Below are positions 36,576 through 45,940 of a DNA stretch of 64,000 bases, in pieces. Origin of the DNA: Azospirillum sp051124815 (GTDB lineage Bacteria; Pseudomonadota; Alphaproteobacteria; Azospirillales; Azospirillaceae); contig NZ_CP118489.1 of the NCBI RefSeq assembly GCF_051124815.1, positions 248,001 through 312,000 of the forward strand, in the 5' to 3' direction. The notes below the pieces were generated by a model. That model saw only the letters and a list, made by a program, of their open reading frames with translations, ran no database searches and had not been told where the DNA came from. How positions within the stretch are numbered: the first letter of the stretch is position 1; each line of letters begins with the position of its first letter. The position numbers and the translations under genes are program-made.

Positions 36576-37622
36576 ATGACCGACCGCCGCCTGTTCACCC
36601 GCAAGCTCGACATCGCCCGCGGGGCGGTGGACATGACCCATGGGTCGGGCGGCAAGGCGATGGCGCAGCTGGTGCGCGAGCTGTTCGCCGCCGCCTTCGC
36701 CAACCCGTATCTCGACCAGGGCAACGATCAGGCCGCCTTCGACGTGCCGGGCGGGCGCATGGTGATGACCACCGACGGCTTCGTCGTCTCGCCGCTGTTC
36801 TTCCCCGGCGGCGACATCGGGTCGCTGGCCGTCCACGGCACGGTGAACGACGTCGCCATGGCCGGCGCGGTGCCATTGCACCTGACCGCCGGCTTCATCA
36901 TCGAGGAGGGCTTCCCGCTCGCCGACCTGAAGCGGGTGGTGGACAGCATGGCCGCCGCGGCGCGCGAGGCCGGGGTCGCCATCGTGTCGGGCGACACCAA
37001 GGTGGTGGAGCGCGGCAAGGGCGACGGCCTCTTCATCACCACCACCGGCATCGGCATGGTGCCGCCGGGCATCGCCCCGTCGGGCGACCGGGCGCGGCCG
37101 GGCGATGCCATCCTGGTCAGCGGCACCATGGGCGACCATGGCGTCGCCATCATGTCGACCCGCGACAATCTGGGCTTCGAGACGGCGATCCTGTCCGACA
37201 GCGCGGCGCTGAACGGGCTGGTCGCGGCGATGGTGGCGGCGGTGCCGGATGTCCATGTGCTGCGCGACCCCACCCGCGGCGGGCTGGCGACGACGCTGAA
37301 CGAGATCGCCCACCAGTCCGGCGTCGGCATGCGGCTGCGCGAATCGGACATCCCGGTGCGGGCGCAGGTCGCGGCGGCCTGCGAATTGTTGGGGTTGGAC
37401 CCGCTCTATGCCGCCAACGAAGGTAAGCTGATCGCGATCTGCGCCGAGGAGGAGTGCGACCGTCTGCTCTCCGCCATGCGCGACCACCCGCTGGGACGGG
37501 ATGCCGCCCGCATCGGATGTGTGGTGGAGGACCCCCACCGCTTCGTTCAGATGGAGACCCGTTTCGGCGGCCGCCGGATCGTGGACTGGCTGACCGGGGA
37601 ACAGCTTCCCCGGATCTGCTGA
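36576..37622 (+). CDS. hypE: carbamoyl-phosphate dehydratase HypE
   Basis: 348 residues. ATP-binding PurM-like fold with VDMTHGSGGKAMAQLV at the N-terminus, NDQAAFDVPGGRMVMTTDGFVVSP, and DPTRGGLATTLNEIAHQSGVGM in the middle. The C-terminal PRIC supplies the cysteine that is carbamoylated by HypF and dehydrated to the thiocyanate donor for CN ligands. HypF is not encoded in the window. Full length and intact. Confidence 0.95.
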   Translation: MTDRRLFTRKLDIARGAVDMTHGSGGKAMAQLVRELFAAAFANPYLDQGNDQAAFDVPGGRMVMTTDGFVVSPLFFPGGDIGSLAVHGTVNDVAMAGAVPLHLTAGFIIEEGFPLADLKRVVDSMAAAAREAGVAIVSGDTKVVERGKGDGLFITTTGIGMVPPGIAPSGDRARPGDAILVSGTMGDHGVAIMSTRDNLGFETAILSDSAALNGLVAAMVAAVPDVHVLRDPTRGGLATTLNEIAHQSGVGMRLRESDIPVRAQVAAACELLGLDPLYAANEGKLIAICAEEECDRLLSAMRDHPLGRDAARIGCVVEDPHRFVQMETRFGGRRIVDWLTGEQLPRIC

Positions 37623-37755
37623 CCCGTACCGGCGGGCTAACTCACCCTTTCCAATCGCACCGTCCCTTTGGCGGGACCCCTTTCGCGCGCTGGCCGTTGC
37701 CCCTCTCGGATGGTCCTATGCTCTGACCCGAGACGATCAGCGACGAGAGAAAATA

Positions 37756-38478
37756 ATGGCGTTGTCCAACATCGCCCTTCTGGGCGCTCCCCGTCTGGAC
37801 CCCGGCCGGATGGCCGGGACCCGGTCGGCGATGCAGGCGATGGACCGGCTGCCCGGTTGCCCACCCTTGCACAGGCACCGCGTGAAACGCGCCTTCGACA
37901 TCGTCGGCGCGCTGGGTCTGCTTGCCGTCTTCGGGCCGCTGATGCTCGTGCTCGCCTGGATGGTGGCGCGCGACGGCGGCCCGGCGGTGTTCGGCCACCG
38001 GCGCATCGGCGCCGACGGGCGCCCCTTCACCTGCCTTAAATTCCGCTCCATGGTGGTCAATTCGGCCGAGGTGCTGGAACGGCTGCTCGCCACCGACGAG
38101 ACGGCGCGGGCCGAATGGCTGTCGGCGCGCAAGCTGCGCAACGACCCGCGCATCACCCCGGTCGGCCGCTTCCTGCGCAAATCGAGCCTGGACGAGTTGC
38201 CGCAGCTCATCAACGTCCTGCGCGGCGACATGAGCCTGGTCGGCCCCCGCCCGATCATCGATGACGAGGTGTCCTATTACCACGCCTGCTTCCCCTTCTA
38301 CACCCGCTGCCGCCCCGGCCTGACCGGTCTGTGGCAGGTCAGCGGCCGCAGCGACGTCGATTACGTGCGCCGGGTCCAACTCGACACCGCCTATGTCGTC
38401 GGCTGGAACTTCTGGGCCGACATCGGCATCATGCTGCGCACGGTACGGGTCGTGGTGAAGGGCAGCGGCGCCTACTGA
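37756..38478 (+). CDS. polyprenyl-phosphate sugar-1-phosphate transferase
   Basis: 240 residues. A cytoplasmic head (1-42) is followed by one membrane helix (FDIVGALGLLAVFGPLMLVLAWMV). The bacterial sugar transferase domain follows: FGHRRIGADGRPFTCLKFRSM, RNDPRITPVGRFLRKSSLDELPQLINVLRGDMSLVGPRP, and RCRPGLTGLWQVSGRSDVDY. It loads the first sugar onto undecaprenyl phosphate for exopolysaccharide, like ExoY/WbaP short forms. No other polysaccharide genes are adjacent, so it is isolated here. Confidence 0.9.
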   Translation: MALSNIALLGAPRLDPGRMAGTRSAMQAMDRLPGCPPLHRHRVKRAFDIVGALGLLAVFGPLMLVLAWMVARDGGPAVFGHRRIGADGRPFTCLKFRSMVVNSAEVLERLLATDETARAEWLSARKLRNDPRITPVGRFLRKSSLDELPQLINVLRGDMSLVGPRPIIDDEVSYYHACFPFYTRCRPGLTGLWQVSGRSDVDYVRRVQLDTAYVVGWNFWADIGIMLRTVRVVVKGSGAY

Positions 38479-38759
38479 CGCCCCTCCGGCTCCTCCCTCA
38501 AAAGCGTTCATCCGTTCGGACAGATCGCGCGTTCCATCGGGGCGCGCGACATCGCCGTTTGTGCGCCCTATCTCTGGAGTCCGCCCTCTTGCGCGGTTCG
38601 GCCGATCCACCCCGGGCATGACCCTCTTGCCGAAATCGGGATGGATTTTGAGAATGGGCGGACGACGTGCTAGGGTCGCGGCAACCGGCGAAACACTGGT
38701 ATAAGTGAACGATGCGCGTAAGACCGCCGGCCGGATCGGCCAGTCAAGAGGGTCCAAGG
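38479..38759. other. intergenic region before the S41 protease gene
   Basis: 281 bases. No gene is supported. ACTGGTATAAGTG at 38695 looks like a -10 core. AAGAGGG before the S41 start is its ribosome site. Confidence 0.35.
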
Positions 38760-40187
38760 ATGGCGAAGCTGCTGGCTGCCCTGCTGCTGATGATGGTGGC
38801 GATCGGCCCCGCCTGCGCCGTGGCGCCCACCAGCCGTGCCGACACCGTCGCGGCGCTCGACCGCTACCGGACGGATTTCGCGAAGATCCGCGGCTATGGC
38901 TCGCTGTCCACCGCCGACCGCAATTACGTCCTCTTCTCCGACGCCATGCGCCGCGTCCTGACGGAGCATGTGAAGGCCTATGATCCGCAGGTGCTGATCG
39001 ACAAGGCGGAAGAGGGGCTGAAGAAGAAGAAGGCGGAAAACCCCAAGGCCAGCGACCGCATGCTGACCGAAGCGGCGCTGGACGGCATGCTGGGCTCGCT
39101 CGACCCCTATTCCAGCTTCCTCGACGCCGAGCGCTACCGCTATCTGCGCGAACAGACGCAGGGCGAGTTCGGCGGGCTGGGCATCGAGGTGACGATGGAC
39201 GAGGAAAGCGGACTGATCAAGGTCGTCTCCCCCATCGACGGCTCGCCCGCCGCCCGCGCCGGCCTGCGCAGCGGCGACCTGATCGCCCGCATCGACGACA
39301 TGGCGGTGAAGGGGCTGAACCTGCACGACGCCGTCGCCCGCATGCGCGGCCCCGTCGGCAGCTCCGTTTCCCTGGCGATCCGCCGCCCACCTTCGACCGA
39401 GGCCAACACCCGCGTCTCGCTGACCCGCGCCATCGTGAAGATCCAGCCGGTGCGCTACCGGCTGGAGGGCAACGTCGCCTATGTCCGCATCGCCACCTTC
39501 AACCAGTCGACCTCCACGGCGCTGGACGCGGCGATCGAGACCATGCGCCGTCAGGCGAAGGGCCGGCTGACCGGCGCCGTCATCGACCTGCGCAACAACC
39601 CCGGCGGCCTGCTGGAACAGGCGGTGCAGGTGGCCGACCGCTTCCTGGAGACGGTGGACATCGTCTCCGTCCGCGGCCGCGATCCGGAGGAATCCCGCAA
39701 CTACCGCGGCACCCCCGGCGACCTGCTGGCCGGGCTGCCGGTGGTCGTGCTGATCAACAGCGGCTCGGCCTCGGCGTCGGAGATCGTGGCCGGCGCCCTG
39801 CAGGACCATCACCGGGCGCTGCTGTTCGGCTCGCGTTCCTACGGCAAGGGGTCGGTGCAGACGATCTCCTCGCTCAGCGTCGACACCGGCATCCGCCTGA
39901 CCACCGCCCGCTACTACCGCCCGTCGGGGGCGCTGGTGGACTGCTTCGGCGTCTCCCCGAACCTGGAGGTCAAGCCGACCCACGGCAGCACCGAGGAAAC
40001 CCACCCCGATCCCGCCACCTGCGACCCCAACGCCCCGGTCCCGCCGAAGCCGCAGGTGTGGCTGGCCCAGGACATGTGCCCCGACGTGATGGACAAGGCC
40101 CCCAAGCCCGACGACGACCGCCCGCTGGAATGCGCCGTCTCCGCCATCCGCAACCGTCTGACCGGAACCTTGGCCGGGGGGGAGTGA
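38760..40187 (+). CDS. S41 family carboxyl-terminal processing protease with PDZ domain
   Basis: 475 residues; start at MAKLLAALLLMM with AAGAGGG about eight bases upstream. Signal peptide ends near PACAVAPTS. The PDZ domain (about 135-225) starts GEFGGLGIEVTMDEESGLIKVV. The S41 peptidase domain has VIDLRNNPGGLLEQAVQVAD, the catalytic Ser in INSGSASASEIVAGAL, and the Lys in SYGKGSVQT, the Ser-Lys dyad. Periplasmic protein processing or quality control. The Pro/Cys-containing tail (CDPNAPVPPKPQ) is longer than in CtpA. Confidence 0.9.
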   Translation: MAKLLAALLLMMVAIGPACAVAPTSRADTVAALDRYRTDFAKIRGYGSLSTADRNYVLFSDAMRRVLTEHVKAYDPQVLIDKAEEGLKKKKAENPKASDRMLTEAALDGMLGSLDPYSSFLDAERYRYLREQTQGEFGGLGIEVTMDEESGLIKVVSPIDGSPAARAGLRSGDLIARIDDMAVKGLNLHDAVARMRGPVGSSVSLAIRRPPSTEANTRVSLTRAIVKIQPVRYRLEGNVAYVRIATFNQSTSTALDAAIETMRRQAKGRLTGAVIDLRNNPGGLLEQAVQVADRFLETVDIVSVRGRDPEESRNYRGTPGDLLAGLPVVVLINSGSASASEIVAGALQDHHRALLFGSRSYGKGSVQTISSLSVDTGIRLTTARYYRPSGALVDCFGVSPNLEVKPTHGSTEETHPDPATCDPNAPVPPKPQVWLAQDMCPDVMDKAPKPDDDRPLECAVSAIRNRLTGTLAGGE

Positions 40188-40228
40188 GGGAAGGCTCCGT
40201 TCGAAGCCAACCTCTCTCCATATCCACC

Positions 40229-40311
40229 GTCATTCCCGCGAAGGCGGGAATCCAGCCGGTTCGGCAACTGACCCGCGGAGCTTCCTGGCTCCCCGCCTTC
40301 GCGGGGATGAC
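40229..40311. repeat. family B 83-bp palindromic repeat, copy 3 (inverted)
   Basis: Begins GTCATTCCCGCGAAGGCGGG with AATCCAGCCGG and ends CTCCCCGCCTTCGCGGGGAT then GAC. It is the reverse orientation of the copies at 19551 and 36416. Located between convergent genes (S41 protease and phosphopantetheinyl transferase), where it could act as a bidirectional terminator. Confidence 0.9.
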
Positions 40312-40352
40312 GGCCAAAGTAGCGCCGGCACGATCGAGTGCCGGAACTCCCC

Positions 40353-41129
40353 CTACCCCACGAACCCCGCATCCATCACCCGAGTCTCCACGGTCCAGCC
40401 GGTGCCGTGCGCCGCGATGGCGGCGATGGTGCCGGGCAGCACCCGGCGGTCGAACAGGCTCCAGTCCGCCGGCGTCCCGACATCGCCGCGCAGGCGCCCG
40501 TCGATCTCCAGCAGGGCCGGCGCTGCTTCGGGCGTCACCTCCACCGCGAACTGGTCGAGCGGCATCGACAGCCCGACGCCGGCTGCCTTGATGAAGGCCT
40601 CCTTCCGGGTCCAGGCCAGCAGGAAGCCCTCGTCCCTTTGATCCGGACCCAATCCCTGCAACGCCACACGCTCGGTCGGGTGGAAGAAGCGGTCGGCGAT
40701 GCCGTCGGCGCTTTCGATCGGGCGCAGCCGCTCGATGTCGACGCCGATCCGCCCCTCCGCCGCCACCGCGATGGCCAGCGCATCCTCGCTGTCGCTGAGG
40801 TTGAAGGCCGGGCCGCCGGCCAGCGCCGGCTTGCCGTGCGTGCCGTAATCGAAGACCAGCCCCGCCGGATCGCGCCCGGTGCAGCGCCCCAGCAGCAGCC
40901 GCAGCAGCCCGCGCCGCAGGATGAAGCGCTCGGTCAGCCGTTCCATCATGAAGCGGTCGGCGCGCTCCAACTCGTCGGCGGACAGCAGGGCGCGCATCGC
41001 CTCCCTGTGGGCCGACAAGGCTGCCAGATCGGCGAACCAGACGCGGACGACTCCGGGCGCCGGATCATAGTCTCCGGCGCCCTCCGTTGCGGCCCCGGCG
41101 GCGGCCTCCGTGATGGTCCCGTCATGCAT
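40353..41129 (-). CDS. Sfp-type 4'-phosphopantetheinyl transferase
   Basis: 258 residues, pseudo-dimeric Sfp length. GVDIERLRP (near 124-132) and WTRKEAFIKAAGVGLSMPLDQF (near 171-192) are the two conserved magnesium/CoA motifs. FDYGTHGKPALAGGPAFNLSDSEDALAIAV is the first half's substrate region. It transfers phosphopantetheine from CoA to carrier proteins; the target could be PKS/NRPS carriers elsewhere, or conceivably the ACP-like protein at 25483. Divergent from purC. Confidence 0.9.
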   Translation of the reverse strand: MHDGTITEAAAGAATEGAGDYDPAPGVVRVWFADLAALSAHREAMRALLSADELERADRFMMERLTERFILRRGLLRLLLGRCTGRDPAGLVFDYGTHGKPALAGGPAFNLSDSEDALAIAVAAEGRIGVDIERLRPIESADGIADRFFHPTERVALQGLGPDQRDEGFLLAWTRKEAFIKAAGVGLSMPLDQFAVEVTPEAAPALLEIDGRLRGDVGTPADWSLFDRRVLPGTIAAIAAHGTGWTVETRVMDAGFVG

Positions 41130-41233
41130 CGGACAGCGATCCTCCCTCTCAATTTAGCGTCCTGGCTCCGGCGGGGGTTTCGGGTATCATGCGCGCCTCT
41201 CGCATCCGCCCCCTGCATCCGGACCAGGATCCC

Positions 41234-42214
41234 ATGGTTGACACCGCCCTGCTTGCCCCGCATCTGACCAACGTTCTTCGCGACGCCTTCATCCCGGAGC
41301 TGCCCAATCATTACCGCGGCAAGGTGCGTGAAAACTACGACCTTCCGGACGGCAGGCGCATCCTCATCACCACCGACCGTCTGTCGGCCTTCGACCGCGC
41401 CCTGACCGCCATCCCCTTCAAGGGACAGGTGCTGACCCAGACCGCCCGCTTCTGGTTCGAGGCGACGAAGGACATCTGCGCCAACCATGTGCTGGAATAC
41501 CCCGATCCCAACGTGGTGGTGGCGAAGCGGCTGACCATCATGCCGGTCGAGGTCGTGGTCCGCGACTACATGGCCGGCACCACCGGCACCTCGATCTGGT
41601 CGATGTACAAGCAGGGCCGGCGCGAGATGTACGGCCACATCTTCCCCGACGGGCTGCGCCAGAACCAGAGGCTGGAAACCCCTATCATCACGCCGACCAC
41701 CAAGGCCTTCGACGCCGGCCATGACGAGGAACTGACCGCTTCCGAGATTGTCGGCCGCAACCTGCTGACCCGCGCCCAATGGGACGAGGTGTCGGACAAG
41801 GCGCTGGCCCTGTTCGCCCGCGGCCAGAAGATGGCGGCGGAACGCGGCCTGATCCTGGTCGACACCAAGTACGAGTTCGGCTTCGACGAGGACGGCAACA
41901 TCCTGCTGGCCGACGAGATCCACACCCCCGACAGCTCGCGCTACTGGTTCGCCGCCAGCTATCAGGAGCGGTTCGAGGCCGGCGAAAAGCCGGAGAGCTT
42001 CGACAAGGACTTCGTCCGCAACTGGGTCGTCGCCCGCTGCGATCCCTACACCCAGGACATCCCGGAAATCCCCGCCGAGGTGGTTCTGGAAGCGGCCCGC
42101 GTCTACATCGAAGCCGGCGAGACCATCACCGGCCGCCCGTTCGAGGTGCCGGCCACCGCCGTCCCGATCCTCGACCGCATCCGCGCCAATCTGGCGCCCT
42201 ACTTCACCAAGTAA
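41234..42214 (+). CDS. purC: SAICAR synthetase PurC
   Basis: 326 residues. The start is the ATG with AGGA upstream; an in-frame start 45 bases earlier is less good. YRGKVRENYDLPDGRRILITTDRLSAFD is the ATP/CAIR-binding start of the family. VVRDYMAGTTGTS and ILVDTKYEFGFDEDGNILLADEIHTPDSSRYW are conserved. It joins aspartate to CAIR in purine synthesis. The length is that of the long (about 300 aa) SAICAR synthetase branch. It starts a same-strand group with the dehydrogenase 15 bases downstream. Confidence 0.93.
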   Translation: MVDTALLAPHLTNVLRDAFIPELPNHYRGKVRENYDLPDGRRILITTDRLSAFDRALTAIPFKGQVLTQTARFWFEATKDICANHVLEYPDPNVVVAKRLTIMPVEVVVRDYMAGTTGTSIWSMYKQGRREMYGHIFPDGLRQNQRLETPIITPTTKAFDAGHDEELTASEIVGRNLLTRAQWDEVSDKALALFARGQKMAAERGLILVDTKYEFGFDEDGNILLADEIHTPDSSRYWFAASYQERFEAGEKPESFDKDFVRNWVVARCDPYTQDIPEIPAEVVLEAARVYIEAGETITGRPFEVPATAVPILDRIRANLAPYFTK

Positions 42215-42229
42215 GCGGGAGCGGACTCC

Positions 42230-43195
42230 ATGCGCGTCGCCGTCCTCGACGATTACCAGGGGGTCGCCCGCGACCTCGCCGACTGGTCGCAGCTGCCGCC
42301 GGGCAGCGACCTGACGGTCTTCGAGCAGCCGCTCGGCGATGTCTATGGCGATCTGGGCGCGGTGGCGGCGGCGCTGGAGCCCTTCGACGTGCTGGTCATC
42401 ATGCGGGAACGCACGCCGTTCCCGGCATCCCTGATCGACCGGCTGCCGAATCTGAAGCTGCTGGTCACCACCGGCGCCCGCAACAACGCCATCGATCTGA
42501 AGGCCTGTGCGGCGCGCGGCATCCCGGTCTGCGGCACCCGCATGGTCGGGACGCCGACGGCGGAACTGACCTGGGGCCTGATCCTGGCACTGGCCAAGCG
42601 CATCCCCACGGAAGAGCGGGCGTTGCGCGAGGGCCGCTGGCAGACCGGCCTGACCGGCGATCTGGGCGGCAAGCGCCTGGGTCTGGTCGGCCTGGGCAAG
42701 CTCGGCAGCAAGGTCGCCAAGGTCGGTCAGGCCTTCGGCATGGAGGTGGTGGCCTGGAGCCCCAACCTGACCGACGAACGCGCGGCCGAGGCCGGCGTGA
42801 CCCGCGTGGAGAAGCGCGACCTCTTCGCCACCGCCGACGTGGTCAGCGTCCATCTGGTGCTGAGCGAGCGCACCCGCGGCGTGGTCGGGGCGGAGGAGAT
42901 CGGCGCGATGAAGCCGACCGCCTTCCTCGTCAACACCTCGCGCGCCGGGCTGGTGGATGAGGCGGCGCTGGTCCACGCGCTGCGCCACGGCCATATCGGC
43001 GGCGCCGGCATCGACGTCTTCCCCATCGAGCCTCTTCCGGCTAACAGCCTTTGGCTTGACCTTCCCAACACCGTGCTGACGCCCCATCTCGGCTACGTGA
43101 CGCGGGAGAATTACGCGGTGTTCTACCGCGACGCCCTGGAGGATATCCTGGCCTGGACGGCCGGCTCACCGGTGCGGCTGCTCTCTCCCGCCTGA
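42230..43195 (+). CDS. D-isomer-specific 2-hydroxyacid dehydrogenase
   Basis: 321 residues. The NAD-binding motif is LVGLGKLGSKVAKVGQAFGMEVVAWSPN (the G-x-G-x-x-x-K region, residues near 148-175). The catalytic Arg lies in LVNTSRAGLVDE and the His in TPHLGYVT. It could be a glycerate, phosphoglycerate or glyoxylate reductase; the extra ACT domain of SerA is absent, so SerA is unlikely. Spacing of 15 bases from purC suggests co-transcription without an obvious pathway link. Confidence 0.88.
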   Translation: MRVAVLDDYQGVARDLADWSQLPPGSDLTVFEQPLGDVYGDLGAVAAALEPFDVLVIMRERTPFPASLIDRLPNLKLLVTTGARNNAIDLKACAARGIPVCGTRMVGTPTAELTWGLILALAKRIPTEERALREGRWQTGLTGDLGGKRLGLVGLGKLGSKVAKVGQAFGMEVVAWSPNLTDERAAEAGVTRVEKRDLFATADVVSVHLVLSERTRGVVGAEEIGAMKPTAFLVNTSRAGLVDEAALVHALRHGHIGGAGIDVFPIEPLPANSLWLDLPNTVLTPHLGYVTRENYAVFYRDALEDILAWTAGSPVRLLSPA

Positions 43196-43214
43196 ACGGG
43201 CAAGGGGATGAAGG

Positions 43215-43991
43215 ATGCCGGTGAGGACGCGTGACGGGGCCGGGGCCAGGGACGGGATTGGGGGCGGCATCCGGGCGGCATTGCGGGACAGGCTGAACCG
43301 CTATCAGCCCGGCGTTCTGATCGGCCTGTCGGTCATCGCCGGCCTGCTGTTCGGCTTCGTCGAACTGGCCGGCGAGGTGATGGAGGGCGAGACCACCGCC
43401 TTCGACAAGCACATCCTGCTGGCTCTGCGCGATCCGCTGAATCCCGACCAGCCCGGCGGCCCCTGGTGGCTGGCGCGGGTGGCGCGCGACATCACCTCGC
43501 TCGGCAGCACCACCATCCTCGCCATCCTCACCGCCGCGACCCTGGGCTTCCTGCTGCTCCTGCACAAGCGGGCGGCGGCCCTGCTGGTGCTGGCGGCGGT
43601 CGGCGGCGGCGGGGCGCTCAGCACCGTGCTGAAGCGGCTGTTCGACCGCGCCCGTCCCGATCTGGTGCCGCATGGCGATCAGGTGATCTCGGCCAGCTTC
43701 CCCAGCGGCCATGCCATGCTGTCGGCCGTCGTCTACCTGACGCTGGGCGCCCTGCTGACCCAGTTCGTCGAGGGCCGGCGCACCAAGGCCTATCTGCTGA
43801 CCTGGGCGATGGTGCTGACCCTCATCATCGGGGCGAGCCGCGTCTATCTCGGCGTCCACTGGCCGACCGACGTGCTGGCGGGCTGGAGCGTCGGCGCGGC
43901 CTGGGCGGCGCTGTGCTGGATGGTCGCCGAATGGCTGCAGCGCCGCGGCGCGGTGGAGCAGGATCGGCCGGAAGCCACGGCGGGCAAATGA
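43215..43991 (+). CDS. PAP2 family membrane phosphatase
   Basis: 258 residues with about six helices. The three phosphatase motifs are present: KRLFDRARPD, PSGHAM (ASFPSGHAMLSA), and SRVYLGVHWPTDV. Likely an undecaprenyl-pyrophosphate or phosphatidate phosphatase facing the periplasm. It lies 19 bases after the dehydrogenase, same strand. Confidence 0.9.
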   Translation: MPVRTRDGAGARDGIGGGIRAALRDRLNRYQPGVLIGLSVIAGLLFGFVELAGEVMEGETTAFDKHILLALRDPLNPDQPGGPWWLARVARDITSLGSTTILAILTAATLGFLLLLHKRAAALLVLAAVGGGGALSTVLKRLFDRARPDLVPHGDQVISASFPSGHAMLSAVVYLTLGALLTQFVEGRRTKAYLLTWAMVLTLIIGASRVYLGVHWPTDVLAGWSVGAAWAALCWMVAEWLQRRGAVEQDRPEATAGK

Positions 43992-44105
43992 ATGGCTGCG
44001 GAGCGCTGATCCGGGTGCGTCGCACAAAAGGTTAACAAGCGGCTTGAATACCGACGCTTGCCCGCCGATAGTGTCGACCCTACCCCTTTCGGATCAGGCC
44101 GCACC

Positions 44106-44630
44106 ATGCCTCAGGGCACCCTCGACCGCGAAACCCTTGAAGCCGTCGGCGTCCTCGCCCGCGCGGTGGAGCGCGAGCGGGTGCCCGGCGTCCTGGAATG
44201 CCGCCTGCTGGCGAACGCGCTGAAGCGCACCCTGGACAGCGGCCGGGAACGCGAGTTGACCGAGGCGTCGCGCGTCTTCCGCACGCTGGATGTCGACCTG
44301 CGCGAGCGCATCGTCGCCCGTGCGCGGGTGGAAGCGCAGCAGGCCCGCGCCCAGGCGAAGGCCGCCGCGACGCCGGACAGCGCCGTCGATCGGGAAGAGG
44401 TCACGCAGGAGATTCCCGCGCTGCCCGCCTGGCGTATCTCCGAACCGAAGGGGCGCGAGCCGAAGGGGCGCGCCGGCACCAATTTCCTGGCCGCCCTCAA
44501 CGGCCTGCGCCCGGCAGCGACCACCGGCGCCAATTCCGGATCCAGCCGGGGCGCCGCCCGCGACCGTCTGCGCGCCGCCGTCGATTCCCAGCGCCGCGTC
44601 GGCCAGCGGGCGGAACCGACGCTGGACTGA
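44106..44630 (+). CDS. conserved-looking hypothetical protein
   Basis: 174 residues, hydrophilic, no signal or membrane helix. The first 95 residues are predicted helical and rich in Arg/Glu/Ala (ERERVPGVLECRLLANALKRTL, LRERIVARARVEAQQARAQAKAAA). The rest is low-complexity with a duplicated EPKGR. No family recognised. The start is the ATG; a TTG 48 bases upstream is possible but has no ribosome site. Convergent with tonB, 25 bases between stops. Confidence 0.65.
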   Translation: MPQGTLDRETLEAVGVLARAVERERVPGVLECRLLANALKRTLDSGRERELTEASRVFRTLDVDLRERIVARARVEAQQARAQAKAAATPDSAVDREEVTQEIPALPAWRISEPKGREPKGRAGTNFLAALNGLRPAATTGANSGSSRGAARDRLRAAVDSQRRVGQRAEPTLD

Positions 44631-44655
44631 GCAGCACCGCCACGGATCGGCAGGT

Positions 44656-45507
44656 TCAGCGGATGAAGAACTGGACCGGCACCACCAGCTCGATGCGGTC
44701 CTTCGCCATCTCCTCCGGCGGGGCCGGCAGGGGGGAGGCGCGGCGGACCATCTCCACCGTCTCCTCGTCCAGCGAGGCCACGCCGGAACTGCGGTCGAGC
44801 CGAACCGACAACACATTCCCGTCGCGGTCGATGGTGAAGCGGACCTGAGCCACGCCCTCCTGCCTGCGGGCCTGGGCGGCGCGCGGATAGCGCTTGTGCC
44901 GTTCCAAATGGCTCAGCAGCCGTCCCTGCCAGCTCGGGATCGCCCGGCTGGCCGCGGCCGACGGCGCGGGCGCCGCCGGTGCCGGAGCCGGAGCGGGTGC
45001 CGGCGGCGCGGCCACCGGGGCCGGCTGCACCGGCTGGGCCACCGGCCGGGGCGGCTTGGGCTTCTCCGGTTTGGGCTTTTCCGGTTTGGGTTTGGGCTTC
45101 GGCGGCTCGGGCGGCGGTTTCGGCAGCACCACCTCCGGCTCGACCACGGGGGGCGGTTCCGGCGGTGGCGGCGGTTCCTCGACCACCGGTTGGGGTTCGG
45201 GCGGCGGCGGTTCGGGGTCCGGTTCGATCACCGGCTCCGGCATCGGTTCCGGCAGGGGAATGTCGATGGCCGGCGTCGGCTCCGGCGGCGCCACCGGCAG
45301 CGGCGCCAGTTCCAGCAGCACGGCCGGCGGCTCGGCCTCCGACGCCGTGATCGGCACGTGCCACGCCACCATCGCCACGCCGGCCGCGGCATGGACGCCC
45401 AAGGCCAGCATCAGGCTGCCTCCCCAGCGGAAAGCCGCCCCGCGCGCCGGACGCTCCGCCCCGTCGGCGGACCAGCCCGCCGCTTCCTGGTCGAAGGCCG
45501 CACTCAT
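44656..45507 (-). CDS. tonB: TonB energy transducer
   Basis: 283 residues. N-terminal membrane anchor (about 28-50, LMLALGVHAAAGVAMVAW with the His found in TonB anchors). A very long Pro/Glu/Lys-rich spacer (about 60-185, KPKPKPEKPKPEKPKPP) spans the periplasm. The C-terminal TonB domain has YPRAAQARRQEGVAQVRFTIDRDGNVLSVRLDRSSG. It passes proton-motive energy from ExbB/ExbD to outer-membrane receptors. No receptor gene is adjacent. The start overlaps exbD stop (ATGA). Confidence 0.93.
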   Translation of the reverse strand: MSAAFDQEAAGWSADGAERPARGAAFRWGGSLMLALGVHAAAGVAMVAWHVPITASEAEPPAVLLELAPLPVAPPEPTPAIDIPLPEPMPEPVIEPDPEPPPPEPQPVVEEPPPPPEPPPVVEPEVVLPKPPPEPPKPKPKPEKPKPEKPKPPRPVAQPVQPAPVAAPPAPAPAPAPAAPAPSAAASRAIPSWQGRLLSHLERHKRYPRAAQARRQEGVAQVRFTIDRDGNVLSVRLDRSSGVASLDEETVEMVRRASPLPAPPEEMAKDRIELVVPVQFFIR

Positions 45508-45935
45508 GGCGCCGGCGCCGCTTCCAGCCCGACAAGGCCGATCTTCAGATAGCCGGCGGCGCGCAGGCTGTTCATCACCTCGGTCAGGGCGCCGTAATCG
45601 ACGGTCTTGTCGGTACGCAGGAAGACGCGCTGGGTCTTGTCGCCATGGGTGGCGGCGTCCAGCGCCGCGCCCAGCGCCTCCCTGGTCGTCGTGGTGTCGC
45701 CCAGAGACAGAGTCTTGTCGGCCTGGATGGTCAGGAACAGCGGCTTGTCCGGCCGCGGCGTCGGCGTGGCGGTGGAGGCCGGCAGATCGACCGGCACATC
45801 CACCGTCGCCAGCGGGGCCGCGACCATGAAGATGATCAGCAGGACGAGGACGACGTCGATGAAGGGCGTGACGTTGATCTCATGGGTTTCGGTCAGATCG
45901 TCGTCGCTGCCGCTGGAGCCGAGGCGCGCACCCAT
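45504..45935 (-). CDS. exbD: ExbD biopolymer transport protein
   Basis: 143 residues. A single N-terminal helix, NVTPFIDVVLVLLIIFMVAAPL, carries the essential proton-relay Asp27. The periplasmic domain follows with VFLRTDKTVDYGALTEVMNSLRAAGY. Translationally coupled with tonB. Start chosen at MGARLG, five bases after the exbB stop. Confidence 0.93.
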   Translation of the reverse strand: MGARLGSSGSDDDLTETHEINVTPFIDVVLVLLIIFMVAAPLATVDVPVDLPASTATPTPRPDKPLFLTIQADKTLSLGDTTTTREALGAALDAATHGDKTQRVFLRTDKTVDYGALTEVMNSLRAAGYLKIGLVGLEAAPAP

Positions 45936-45940
45936 CGCCG